Origin: Prostheceraeus crozeri
Taxonomy: Eukaryota; Platyhelminthes; Polycladida; Euryleptidae
DNA length: 64,000 nt
Assembly: GCA_907163375.1 (NCBI GenBank)
Contig: CAJQUW010003392.1
Span: forward strand, 1 to 64,000
Reading direction: 5' to 3'
Both the position numbers and the translations under genes were made by a program. Each line of letters starts with the position of its first letter. Position 1 is the first letter of the stretch. The notes under the pieces are model-generated. The model saw only the letters and a program-made list of their open reading frames with translations. It was not told where the DNA came from and did no database searches. Positions 45,550 through 54,696 of this stretch are shown here, piece after piece.

Positions 45550-45830
45550 GTTTTTGAGTCAAATATACCAAATGCGTCAAATTGTTCGGACGCGTCAGGA
45601 AGTTTTCAGAATTTATTTCATGATTTTGAGTCAAATATACGAACTGCGTCAAAAAGTCTGAGTTCAATTTTCATTTACTTCAGCTTGAGTCAAATATACT
45701 TCTTGCGTCTAATATACCATTTGCGTCATAAAGACCGACTTGCGTCACGTCACGTATCTGAAGTGACGAATTCAGTTGGTAAAAATGGTTTTCTGCGTCA
45801 TAAAGACCGACTTGCGTCATTGAAAATCTC
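45550..45830. repeat. Scattered repeats of TTGCGTCA / GAGTCAAATATA words
   Basis: GAGTCAAATATAC occurs three times, and GCGTCATAAAGACCGACTTG twice. Related in inverse sense to 38300-38620. Confidence 0.6.
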
Positions 45831-46169
45831 CATCATTCCATTATGCCATTCTATTGCAATGCGACATGTGGAGAAATGGACCAAGCTCTTAGCCTTGTCA
45901 AATATGATCCTTTTAAACTATCGGCGTGTGACCAACACTTTAAAATTGACTTTTGTGCACATTTTAAAAGCTCTTCACCAAATATCGCTGGACTTGGTTC
46001 ACTGGAAGTCAAATTTGTGATCACTGCAATCTCCATGATTATCAGCCGCACGGGAAAGCCAGGATATCAGCCTATTGTGCCTATTCAGCCTACAGGCCTT
46101 CGGCTTGTTCAGCCATTCCAGATATTATAACCTAAAAGTTGGGCTATTCCCAGCCACTGACGAGCTCAG

Positions 46170-46450
46170 CACTGTAAACTGTAGGGCACTAACTTAGGCA
46201 CGAAGCCCAAATTTCGTGCCAGTTAGCGCCTAGCTAGCACCTTCTAGTGCCTCGATGCACCAGTAGGCAACACTGCACTAACAGGCACCAAACCAAATAT
46301 TTGTTCATCCAATGAAATCGAAGGAAAAATCAATGGGCACGAACTCGGCACTATGAACTTCGTGCCTACTCGTGCCTTGTGTTGGTTAGAATTGATACCT
46401 AAATTTTGTGCCTAATTCAAGCGAAATTTCGTGCTCTAGAGTTTTCAGTG
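46170..46450. mobile_element. MITE, CACTGTAAACTG family (copy B)
   Basis: 281 bp with ends CACTGTAAACTG and TTTTCAGTG (one mismatch) and the same GTGCC / GGCAC-rich palindromic body as copies A and C. Copy C is more similar to it than copy A. The flanks are AG and TA, so the target duplication has decayed. Confidence 0.8.
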
Positions 46451-46528
46451 TAAACCTTCATAACCTTCCATGAATTCTATGAATTCATAGCATCATAAAT
46501 GCATGCTTGCAAGGTTTAGCAGGCATAC

Positions 46529-47555
46529 CAGGGATGCAGAGTCCTATCATTTTGATAGGACTCCGACTCCGACGGTTGATAGGACTCCGGCTTCTGATAA
46601 GACTCCGACTCCGACTCCGGGTAGCAAGTATAGCCTAGTTTTTTGAAAAAACTGGTAACCTACATCATAGATCATTATAAGCTTACCTGAATCTATCTTT
46701 AGTGATCATTGCTGTATCAATTATCAATCATTTTCGATGAAGGTGTAGCTAATTTTATCGACACTAATTGTTCTGTATGCGTGTGCGCACGGACGTCGTG
46801 TTCTGTACCGTGTGCGCATGGTGTGTGTGATTCGATGCTTACCCGCTGATGACGATGTCACGTGATTGTGATGGTGACAAGTTATATAAAAAAGCGTTGT
46901 ATTGCGCTTTGTGCGCAACACAACGACTGCGACTGTTGAAACTTGACGAATAAACTTTCCATGTCAGAAGCTGGCGTTTTATAGTATCACTTTCGGAATT
47001 TCCAAGACAGAAGGTTTATCAAATGTCGCTTTAAGTTGGATGCATGCGACTCGGCTCCTCCCATCATGTTGATGTGTGCTTCACATACAGTAGTTTTCTC
47101 CAGTCCCTGCCAGGCAGCAAAATCCCCCATCCTTCTCCAAAAAATATGAGTACACTTTCGATTTTAATATGCGCTTTGGAGGAGAGATCACACACGATTT
47201 GCATGAGGGTAAGAAGTAATGTTATCAAACATAATTGGTATTTCATTTTTATCTCTGACGTGACCTCTGGTGCGTATGTGTGATCGAGGCTAGGCAGGCT
47301 TGTCTTCTGTACTAAATCACCGAGTGAAAGACAATCCTTTTTTCGCTATAACTGTTCATTTCCTCAACTATTACAAACTTTGCATGCAACAGAATCTCTG
47401 TACTTTTGTTTGACGGAGAAAGTTGACATCATGACAGTGACAGCTACGCGCGAGGATGAATAATTTGTTTGTAATATATTTCGGGTCTAGTTATAGGCTG
47501 GAGTCCGGAGTCCTATCATTTGATAAGACTCCGGGACTCCGACTCCGCATCCCTG
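46529..47555. mobile_element. hAT-type non-autonomous element, CAGGGATGC ends
   Basis: Begins CAGGGATGCAGAGTCC and ends GGACTCCGACTCCGCATCCCTG-type sequence, with subterminal arrays of ACTCCGACTCCG and GATAGGACTCC on both sides. It is flanked by AGGCATAC on both sides (46521-46528 and 47556-47563), a perfect 8-bp duplication. 1027 bp without a transposase frame; internal short frames are not recognisable. Confidence 0.9.
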
Positions 47556-47837
47556 AGGCATACCTGAAGAAAACAGTAATCAAAACATTAATAAGCATGG
47601 GGTCCATTATAAAGTTTAATGCAGTTCAGGATGTTAGCCACTAACCCATGGTTGCATGAAATAGGCCTACGAGGCTGAACACGAGCTACTACCCAAGTTG
47701 CAAGAGTGTATCTAGCTAATTATGAGATTTTGTAGGTACAAGATTGTATAGCTAAGTTAAATCCGCAATAAGTGTAAAGGACAACCTCTATATTGAGACG
47801 TTTCCCAGACCTCTGACGGGAGCCCGTCCCAAACCTA

Positions 47838-48121
47838 CACTGTAAACTGTAGGGCACTAACTTAGGCACGAAGCCCAAATTTCGTGCCAGTTAGCGCCTA
47901 GCTAGTACCTTTCTAGTATCTCGATGCACCAGTAGGCGGCACTATGCACTAATAGGCACCAAACCAAATATTTGTTCATCCAATGAAATCGAAGCAAAGA
48001 TCAATGGGCACAAACTCGGCACTATGAACTTCGTGCCTACTCGTGCCTTGTGTTGGTTAGAATTGATACCTAAATTTCGTACCTAATTCAAGCGAAATTT
48101 CGTGCCCTAGAGTTTACAGTG
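47838..48121. mobile_element. MITE, CACTGTAAACTG family (copy C)
   Basis: 284 bp, termini CACTGTAAACTG and TTTACAGTG, flanked by TA on both sides (47836-47837, 48122-48123). No coding frame. Nearly the same length as copies A and B, which identifies it as a full-length member. Confidence 0.9.
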
Positions 48122-48331
48122 TAAGCTCAAATTTCCAAAATCAAGATGATTTCAGTTTTATCCTTAATTGCATAGCCTAATTGCACAACCTAGCCTTTGT
48201 CTAGATTGTTGGCTAATAGAGGTGAATCCCGAATCCGGGATCAAGGAAAGTTGCATTTTGCAAGCTTTGGTGTGAATGCGACTTACAAGCGATTAAAGCT
48301 GAAGGGCAAATGAGTGAATTTGTATCCTTAC

Positions 48332-48550
48332 CTTTTCTGTCTACTTTTTCTGAAATGATTTCTAGCTTCTTTGTCAAAATGGACAACGCATTCTTCACGT
48401 TTTCAGCGAAACGCTCTTCCTTTTCAAACTTGTTTGAAATTTGTCGAAGTTTTTCCTCATAGCCATTTTCATCACCTTTGGGGAATGCTTTCAACAGCTG
48501 GTTGAAGACTCTAACATTCTCTTGTGTTTCCTTCTCCCATTTTTCTTCAA
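48332..48550 (-). CDS. Possible internal exon encoding a coiled coil
   Basis: On the minus strand CATCGCAG precedes a frame of 73 codons (VEEKWEKETQENVRVF, LLKAFPKGDENGYEE, LRQISNKFEKEERF, LTKKLEIISEKVDRKG) that ends exactly at a GTAAGGAT donor at 48331. 219 bp is a multiple of three. The peptide is strongly heptad-like. I do not recognise the protein and found no partner exon, so this is either an exon of a large host gene with distant exons or a relic. The open frame extends beyond both splice sites without adding convincing protein. Confidence 0.4.
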
Positions 48551-48639
48551 CTGCGATGCTGATAGCTGCATTTGTCAAGAGCCACACATTTGGCCAAAGC
48601 CACACAGAAAAACGGACCATTTCTAAATGCATTGCCTTA

Positions 48640-49190
48640 TTTCTGCTCCAAATAGATCGCCGACGTCTGCAGAATATTTGTAGTCAAAGATGATTTGTTG
48701 GCGACACAAACACTCTGATATGTAAGATAATACATGTAAAGTTCAAAGTTACAGATGTTGTTATGTCGCAGTTATGAATTATCTCGAAAATTTTAAATCT
48801 CAAAGCGAATAGGATATCCGGTGTGTTTGATCTGCCTTGAACTGTACCAACTGTTGCATTATACATAACAAAGTGATAAATGCTACACTGTTGACTTCAG
48901 CTTACGAGTGATGTTAATAAACAGTAGTCAAATAATTATTGGAAGTACAGAAGTAATGAAGAGTTGCTTGAATTCAGTAAAACCTACTAGCATCGTTCCA
49001 CCGCCAGAACGAGTTTCTGCAGTGAACTTTCCCGGTACAATTTCTCGAAAACAAAAGCTGCTGCACTGTAATAATTAATTAAATTGTATTTGCATAATAA
49101 ATACAATTAATCTGTATTTACAAAATGTAATAACTACGAGCGTGCTTAATTCCGCACTGTATATTTATTTTCACAAATTCTATATAAAAA
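48640..49190. other. Intergenic stretch, no feature seen
   Basis: AT-rich, only short frames, no repeat or motif. Confidence 0.5.
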
Positions 49191-49199
49191 CTCGCCGAA

Positions 49200-49640
49200 C
49201 GTATTCTATGGAAAACACATGCACATCAGCAGAGACAGCTTGCGCAGACACTGCTGCTTGCAGACACCAACATTGCACTTGGAAACATGTTTCCGAAGTT
49301 TTTCTGTCCGCATTCCTGTGACAACTCCTGCAGTGAAGACGTTTTCGATGCCAGGTCAACATCCGATCCACAGGACCAACTGTACCAACTGGAGCATCTC
49401 TTTCAGACACTGCACCGTGCACCAAATCGAGGGCTCTCCTGGAACAGTCGTCGCCTGTGACTCTTCCAAGCCTCATCTTCAGGATGAATGTGAGAGAGGA
49501 TGACGTAGACATTGTATGCTGCCAGATCCAAAAGGTTTCCAAAAACAACCATTGGCCATCTTAGAGATTTTCTGATGGCCGAATACGTTCGAATAAAATT
49601 GTCAATATTGTCTCCGCTCCCTTCATCAGTAATGGAAAGA
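49200..49640 (-). pseudogene. piggyBac-type transposase, C-terminal fragment
   Basis: The upstream frame (49403-49669) encodes NIDNFIRTYSAIRKSLRWPM and VVFGNLLDLAAYNVYVIL, then KSHRRRLFQE. The VD-x-x-x-x-x-YS-x-x-RK-x-x-RWP block and the following N-x-LD-x-x-A-x-NA(Y/V)VI helix are signature regions of piggyBac transposases, and the first contains the last catalytic Asp region. After a frame change near 49430 the second frame (49180-49548) encodes HCRSCHRNADRKTSETCF, the start of the C-terminal Cys-rich zinc finger. The N-terminal two thirds are missing and the sequence upstream is a palindromic repeat, so this is a dead fragment. Confidence 0.75.
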
Positions 49641-49693
49641 AGACCGTTCCAAGACACCATAAAATTCAAAAAAATAGTATCTTTAAAAACGTC

Positions 49694-49861
49694 ATAAATT
49701 CATGAATTTAGACCTTTTTTCAGGTTTTTAAGACCTAAATACATGAATTTGGTCCATTCAAAAAGTACCATTTTTTTCAAAAATGGTATTTTTAAAAACG
49801 ACATAAATTCATGTATTTAGGTCTTAAAAACCTGAAAAAAGGTCTAAATTCATGAATTTAG
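49694..49861. repeat. Long palindrome: 57-bp perfect inverted arms
   Basis: 49694-49750 and 49805-49861 are exact inverted copies (arms contain TTCATGAATTTAGACC and CAGGTTTTTAAGACC). The 54-bp spacer contains its own smaller hairpin (ACCATTTTT / AAAAATGGT). It could form a cruciform. Confidence 0.9.
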
Positions 49862-49884
49862 ACCATATAAAAAATATCCAATTT

Positions 49885-50145
49885 TTCAAATTTTTCAAAA
49901 TCTCAAATTTGAGAATTACAATTTTTACCTTGAAAATCATGACCGTTCTAGGACACTAAAAAATTATAAAAGTTGAGAATCTCAAATTTGAGAATTACAA
50001 TTTTCACCACTTAAATCATGACCGTTCTAGGACACTGAAAAAAATTATAAAAGTTAAGAATCTCAAATTTGAGAATTACAATTTTTCTCTCTTAAATCAT
50101 GACCGTTCAAGGACACTGAAAAAATCATAAAAGTTAGTATTTTTA
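49885..50145 (+). repeat. Tandem repeat, about 85-bp unit, three copies
   Basis: Each unit reads AATCTCAAATTTGAGAATT (itself a palindrome), then CATGACCGTTC(T/A)(A)GGACACTGAAAA and TTATAAAAGTT. A partial match (GACCGTTCCAAGACAC) lies at 49640, so the repeats extend to the edge of the piggyBac fragment. Confidence 0.85.
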
Positions 50146-50169
50146 AAAATGACTAAATTCATGAGTTTA

Positions 50170-51340
50170 GACGTTTTTCAGGTTTTTAAAATATATCATG
50201 TGATTAAAAATATTTGAAGTAATTGACATATTCTTAACAATAAGTTTAGGTACTTTTACAATTGTCATTCAATTGTAGAGAACATCTGCTTCTCGCATTT
50301 ATGAATAAAAGGCATTTCAGTGTAAAGAGCTGTGTCCTCCAACTCAAACATTTGAAAGGAAACAATGTATGAAAGAACAAACAGCTGCTACACCCACTTA
50401 GACATTTGTAAGACGTGAAATATATAACCAGCAAATCCTACTCCGGCTGCAATGCCGTGAAATAATACACAACAACAATAATCGATATGGCTATTTCAAA
50501 CAATTGTGCTGAAGACTTATTTAATTTAACAGTGTTTCTTGTCAGTGAAGGTTGTGTCAAAACGCTCTCGTCATATATTTCTCAAAGTGAGACAAGATCA
50601 ATTTGAAGATAGAAGAAAACAATCGTTTCCAGGGAGGATGAAAAAATTACGGGAGGAATTCAATAGGAATATATTTTGAGAGGTATGAATTTACAGATAC
50701 TTTGAGTGATTTCATAGAGCCAAATGGTGGAGAGAATAATACAATTGTAAACTTACATAAATTCTTGTTGCATGAAAAAAGAAACAATTCACTCAGTGTT
50801 ATGTGTAAAATTTTTATCGGTAAGCACTATCTGCTCTCTGTTTGTGATAATGACAAGTCTTATTTTTATAGTCTCTTGAAGCAAAATCATATCAATTATT
50901 CACGCACCGAAGTTTCATTTGTTATGAAATTAGGTAAATTAGCAGACAAATTTCCTACGCTTTGTTGGGTGTCTGTTTCTCTTGTACTTTAAAAGTCACG
51001 ACCTAATGTTATCGGAAGATTGACTTCATTGTGTAAAGCAATTATGTGACATTCCAAATGATTCCATTCTTCTCCCAAACAATGGTGCGTCATTTAGCGA
51101 TAATACCGCGCTGACATATTCAATGGAATTTGGATGTTAAACTCCGCTATTGTTATTGCGATACGGCCGCAAGACACTTTATTTTCAATGTTAGACCATT
51201 ATATTCTCTTGAATAATGGTGCGCCATTCAGCTAAAATACTGCGCCATTCAACTAATCAAATGACGCGCTGTGAAGAAAATTTATCATTCTTGAAACCCC
51301 TCTGTTTTATATGCAATGTAAATACAATAGAGTGTTTCAA
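50170..51340. other. Stretch between repeat block and the viral element, one unrecognised ORF
   Basis: The 96-codon plus-strand frame at 50702-50992 (contains GGENNTIVNLHKFLLHEK, SYFYSLLKQNHINYS) has no family I recognise. TGGTGCG(T/C)CATT occurs twice near 51083 and 51228. The left end of the viral element probably lies in or just right of this region, but I cannot place it without its other terminal repeat. Confidence 0.3.
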
Positions 51341-51342
51341 CC

Positions 51343-51595
51343 AATGAAACCTTGTCCACTCGTGGACAGAAATCCTATTGTTTAGAAAACTTGTATCTTA
51401 TATGCAATGCTATTTCCTGTTTTATATGCAATGTTATTTCCTGTTTTATATGCAATGCTATTTCCTGTTTTCAATCATTTTCATTATGTTGTTATATGCA
51501 ATGTTATTTCCTGTTTTCAATCATTTTCATTATGTTGTTATATGACGTCATTTTTCTCTCATCCAATGAAACCTTGTCCACACGTGGACAAATTT
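51343..51595 (+). repeat. Repeats bounded by CAATGAAACCTTGTCCAC
   Basis: CAATGAAACCTTGTCCAC followed by a mirrored GTGGACA occurs at 51343 and 51563. Between them are three copies of a 23-bp unit (TATATGCAATG, TATTTCCTGTTT) and two of a 46-bp unit adding CAATCATTTTCATTATG. This may belong to the terminal region of the viral element. Confidence 0.7.
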
Positions 51596-51721
51596 ACATG
51601 TATTTCAATGTATCCAAATTGAATGTATGCAAAGTGGATGTAACCAAATTGAAATAACCATGTGTTGTTTTTAATTTCTCATTTACGGGAATATAATAGA
51701 AACATTTTATCTTCTATAAAA

Positions 51722-51910
51722 ATGAGAAACATCAGAGACTTCCAAAAAATATACGGCAAACAAACTACGAATTTCGATTTAAATGAGATTGCTAAGCAAT
51801 TGGGAATAAAGAATTTTCGCATATTGATGAGTAATGAATTACTATTAATAAAAGATGTGCGAAACACTAACTCTACTAATACAATGCAACAATGTAACGT
51901 TTTAATTTAA
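51722..51910 (+). pseudogene. Truncated duplicate of the protease N-terminus
   Basis: The frame encodes FQKIYGKQTTNFDLNEIAKQ and LGIKNFRILMSNELLLI, clearly homologous to residues about 7-45 of the protease gene at 52146 (LKLYGTQTTTNFDLKEIANR). It then departs and stops. It lacks the catalytic His, Asp and Cys. It is either the remains of a duplicated gene or a short paralogue retaining only the N-terminal region. Confidence 0.65.
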
Positions 51911-51936
51911 TCTAAATTAAATCATTTCAAAATTGA

Positions 51937-52125
51937 ATAAGTAGTAAGGAAAGACATCATTGTGGATCAGTTTTAAATCAATACCCCCCCCAAGTAGTAA
52001 GGAAAGTCATCTTTATAAAAATGTTTTAAATCAATACCCCCTTCTGACTAAGTAGTAAGGAAAGACATCATTAGAGAACAGTTTTAAATCAATACCCCCC
52101 CTTCTGACTTCTAGGGGTCCCTTAA
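51937..52125 (+). repeat. Three direct repeats ending in C-tracts, upstream of the protease gene
   Basis: AGTAGTAAGGAAAG(A/T)CATC ... TTTTAAATCAATACCCCC occurs three times at about 55-65 bp spacing (near 51939, 51996, 52051), the last two followed by TTCTGACT. Each ends with five to eight C, striking in this AT-rich element. The repeats lie directly before the protease start, so a regulatory role is possible. Confidence 0.8.
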
Positions 52126-52145
52126 GAAATTTTTTTTATTATAAA

Positions 52146-52604
52146 ATGAGCAACATAAATGAGTTTTTGAAATTATATGGAACACAAACGACAACGAATT
52201 TCGACCTAAAGGAAATCGCTAATCGATTAGGAATAAAGAATTTTCATGTTCTAATGAGAAACGAATTACAATTCCTAAAAAATAGGCCAACAGGAACCTT
52301 CAGTTCCCGGAACAAAGTTCCATCAATAACTGTAAATTTCATAACAAATCTTCATACGTCAGATGAAAAAGGTGTACATTGGTCAGCAGGCGTTAAATAT
52401 CATCAGCAGAACTATTATTTTGATTCATACGGTTTGCCCCCTACAAATGAAGTAAAAGAATTACTTGGAACGGGAACATACAATACGTTTCAAATTCAAA
52501 CACCAGGCACTACCTATTGTGGACAATTATGTTTATACGTTTTGTACAAATTACAAAAAGGAGTACCATTTCTAGATATTATGTTAGAGTTAAACAATCT
52601 ATAA
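52146..52604 (+). CDS. Adenain-like cysteine protease
   Basis: 152 residues, complete. His78 lies in KGVHWSAGV, Asp93 in NYYFDSYGLPP, a Gln at 118 and Cys125 in TTYCGQLCLYVLYKL: the His-Asp-Gln-Cys order of adenovirus-type (C5/Ulp1-like) proteases used by Polintons to mature virion proteins. The length is short compared with adenain at about 200 residues; the N-terminal helices (residues 1-45) are shared with the truncated duplicate upstream. Residues about 48-57 are encoded by a GC-rich palindrome that looks like an insert. The gene points toward the minus-strand integrase and ends within a few bases of it (tail to tail). Confidence 0.85.
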   Translation: MSNINEFLKLYGTQTTTNFDLKEIANRLGIKNFHVLMRNELQFLKNRPTGTFSSRNKVPSITVNFITNLHTSDEKGVHWSAGVKYHQQNYYFDSYGLPPTNEVKELLGTGTYNTFQIQTPGTTYCGQLCLYVLYKLQKGVPFLDIMLELNNL

Positions 52605-52610
52605 CTCAAG

Positions 52611-52982
52611 CTAAAGCTCTGTTTTCTGTAATTCATTTTGATAAAAACGGCCTCTGATATCCTCATTATCTAAATCTTTAATTTCATAAGTAATCGGATA
52701 ACTTTGATTTATTTTGCAAACTTCAAATATTTCTTTAGTCCAATAGCCAACAAAGCCTTTTTCAAATTTATTCTTATATTTAAATATTCTAACTCTATCT
52801 CCAATTTTAAATTTCGGCTTAAGTTTCTGCAAATTCGGATTACTCTCATTCAAATTATTATTCTCGAATATTTTCTTTCGTATCAAATCAGGGTCGTCAG
52901 AAGCATTCTTTGGGGTTTCTTCAATACCAGAATGAACTTTATTATTGTACTGCTCTACAATTCCTGGTAATATCTTCAACAT
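52611..52982 (-). pseudogene. Integrase C-terminal part (separate frame)
   Basis: This 123-codon frame starts in the region IVEQYNNKVHSGIEETP, which is the conserved YN-x-x-x-H helix after the catalytic Glu of retroviral/Polinton integrases. It continues with a KFKIGDRVRIFKYKNKFEKG SH3-like DNA-binding domain and ends ELQKTEL. The catalytic core lies in the neighbouring frame (52976-53914); the two overlap by 7 bases with a one-base shift. Apart from that shift the domain order is normal, so the shift is a disabling mutation or, less likely, a recoding site. Confidence 0.75.
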
Positions 52983-53914
52983 TTCTGATTTCTTTGCTCA
53001 GTAAATTTCTTGAATAATCGATTTTTTAACGTCCGATTGAATCTTTCTATCACTACGGCCTTCCCTGCATTTTCAGTTGAATAAACAGTTTCAAATAGGG
53101 GCTGAACGTTTCGGTTATAAAATTCCGATCCTTTATCAACAAACAATTTCCTTGGCTTTCTCTTACTTTCTTTAAAGATTTCTTCAAACGCATATTTAAC
53201 TGATAGACCACTTTTATTTTTTAAAGGTTTTATCCAAGCGTATCGTGTATATAAATCTATAACGGTCAATGCGTATTTATAATCTTTTTCATTCGGCATA
53301 TGAATAAGATCAGCACTCCAAATATCATCTTTATTAAATACTTTTACTTTCAATAAATATTTAGGCCTTCTGTATTCTTTATGAATTTCAGACGCATAAA
53401 CGTCTGAATTATGATTTTCATTTAAACCCTGACCGAATAATATTTTAGCTTGTAAAGCTTTCTTAACAAACATTCTTTCAATTTTTTCTCTAAATGTAGG
53501 ATTTTGAATACTATCTAATTCTTGAATCATCTTCTTATCAGCTGCATGTCGAGAACTTAGATCATGATTTCGATAAGCTAAATCATGCCTGTAAGCTGCG
53601 GCATCCACTCTATTTATCGGTTCTTCACCTGGTTTCGGATTATTATTCTCATCTAGTCTTATATCTAATCGAGTTCCTGGACCAGTATATGAATGACCGG
53701 GAAGATGTTTTTCTTTCGAATATTTACTCCAAATAAATCCAGGAAAGTTCTCTAATGTTTTTTGTATATCACCACCGAAGTGGTATGGAACTTTGTTCTT
53801 GTCACCTCCAATATGCTGACAGTTTGAGTTTTTATTTTTGTTTAATAGATAATTCAATAAATCTAAATTAGAAATTTTTAATTTAGTTAAATTTTCGGAA
53901 TTTGTAGAATTCAT
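52976..53914 (-). pseudogene. Phospholipase A2 domain joined to integrase catalytic core
   Basis: 312 residues. Residues about 57-135 look like a parvovirus-type secreted PLA2: FPGFIWSKY, then LPGHSYTGPGTRLD (Ca-binding loop Y76-G80), then NRVDAAAYRHDLAYRNHD with catalytic His110-Asp111, then AADKKMI. From about 178 the integrase core follows: DDIWSADLIHM (Asp202), TVIDLYTRYAWIKPL, KLFVDKGSEFYN (Asp260), VVIERFNRTLKNRL (Glu290). PLA2 domains help some viruses cross membranes; integrase inserts the element into DNA. Here both are in one unbroken frame, which is unusual for the separate functions. No zinc-binding HHCC domain is visible. The spacing Asp-29-Glu is shorter than the customary 35. 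The C-terminus is lost to a frameshift at 52976-52982. Confidence 0.75.
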
Positions 53915-53984
53915 TTTAAAAGATAAAAAAATTAAAAAGATAAAATAAATGTTTTACCTAATAGAACCAAAGGTCCTGAGGTTA

Positions 53985-54512
53985 TTACCGAATCATACTA
54001 GGACTTAGATATATTCCAGAACCATCTTTAGTTTCTTTAATTTCAATTAAATCATCAACATTGTGGAGAATATTTTTAAGAACTCGTTTTCCTTCATCAA
54101 CTAAATTTAATTTACTAATAAAATTATCTACTACTCCTTTTCCTTCGGGCGAAGCCCTGGAAGACATCTCCGATGTCCCTTCACCCCTAGCAACTTTCTC
54201 TAACTCTCTGTTATGACGTTTTTGTTCTTCTAATGCTGCCTTCTCTGATTTATTTTTATTTACTGCTTGGACAATACCAGCTGTCCCACCTGCAACACTT
54301 CCTGCTGCTGCTATGCCACCTATTATTAGTGGAATTAATGGGAGAATCCCGCCATTCTTTTCTTCTTGTAATTGAATATTCTCTATCATTGGTTTACTTA
54401 TGTAATACTTTTTTTTATTAATCGTAATAGTTTTAGGGGTATTTTTGTCAACAATATTACGTAATTTTAATTCAACAGTTTTATTATTATCATTACTTTT
54501 CGCTTGCGACAT
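53985..54512 (-). CDS. Membrane-active-type small virion protein candidate
   Basis: 175 residues, complete. A basic N-terminus with KTITINKKKYYISK, then a Gly/Ala-rich hydrophobic segment at about 53-85 (NGGILPLIPLIIGGIAAAGS), then a charged helix (SEKAALEEQKRHNRELEKV) and a C-terminus ending GIYLSPSMIR. The GG-x-LPL-x-P glycine-rich hydrophobic block is what I associate with small adenovirus pX/pVI-like or membrane-penetrating proteins of Polintons and adintoviruses. That assignment is from memory. Residues about 116-127 are encoded by a GC-rich hairpin that also occurs in the polymerase gene. It lies between capsid and integrase genes in the late-type minus-strand block. Confidence 0.55.
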   Translation of the reverse strand: MSQAKSNDNNKTVELKLRNIVDKNTPKTITINKKKYYISKPMIENIQLQEEKNGGILPLIPLIIGGIAAAGSVAGGTAGIVQAVNKNKSEKAALEEQKRHNRELEKVARGEGTSEMSSRASPEGKGVVDNFISKLNLVDEGKRVLKNILHNVDDLIEIKETKDGSGIYLSPSMIR

Positions 54513-54696
54513 TTTTAATAAAAAAATTTTAAGTTATGAAAATTTTAAGTTATGAAAAATTTTTAAGATATCAAAATTTTAATCTATTCTAGTTATGAAT
54601 AAATTTTTAAGTTAAGAATTTTTAAGTTAACAAAAATTTTAATCTATTCTAGTTATCAAAAAAAATTAAATTAATCAATCGACTAAGTCTTGGGCT

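Noticed and set aside
52970-52990. Programmed frameshift joining the integrase halves
   Set aside because: No slippery heptamer or obvious stimulatory structure at the overlap; a one-base mutation is simpler.
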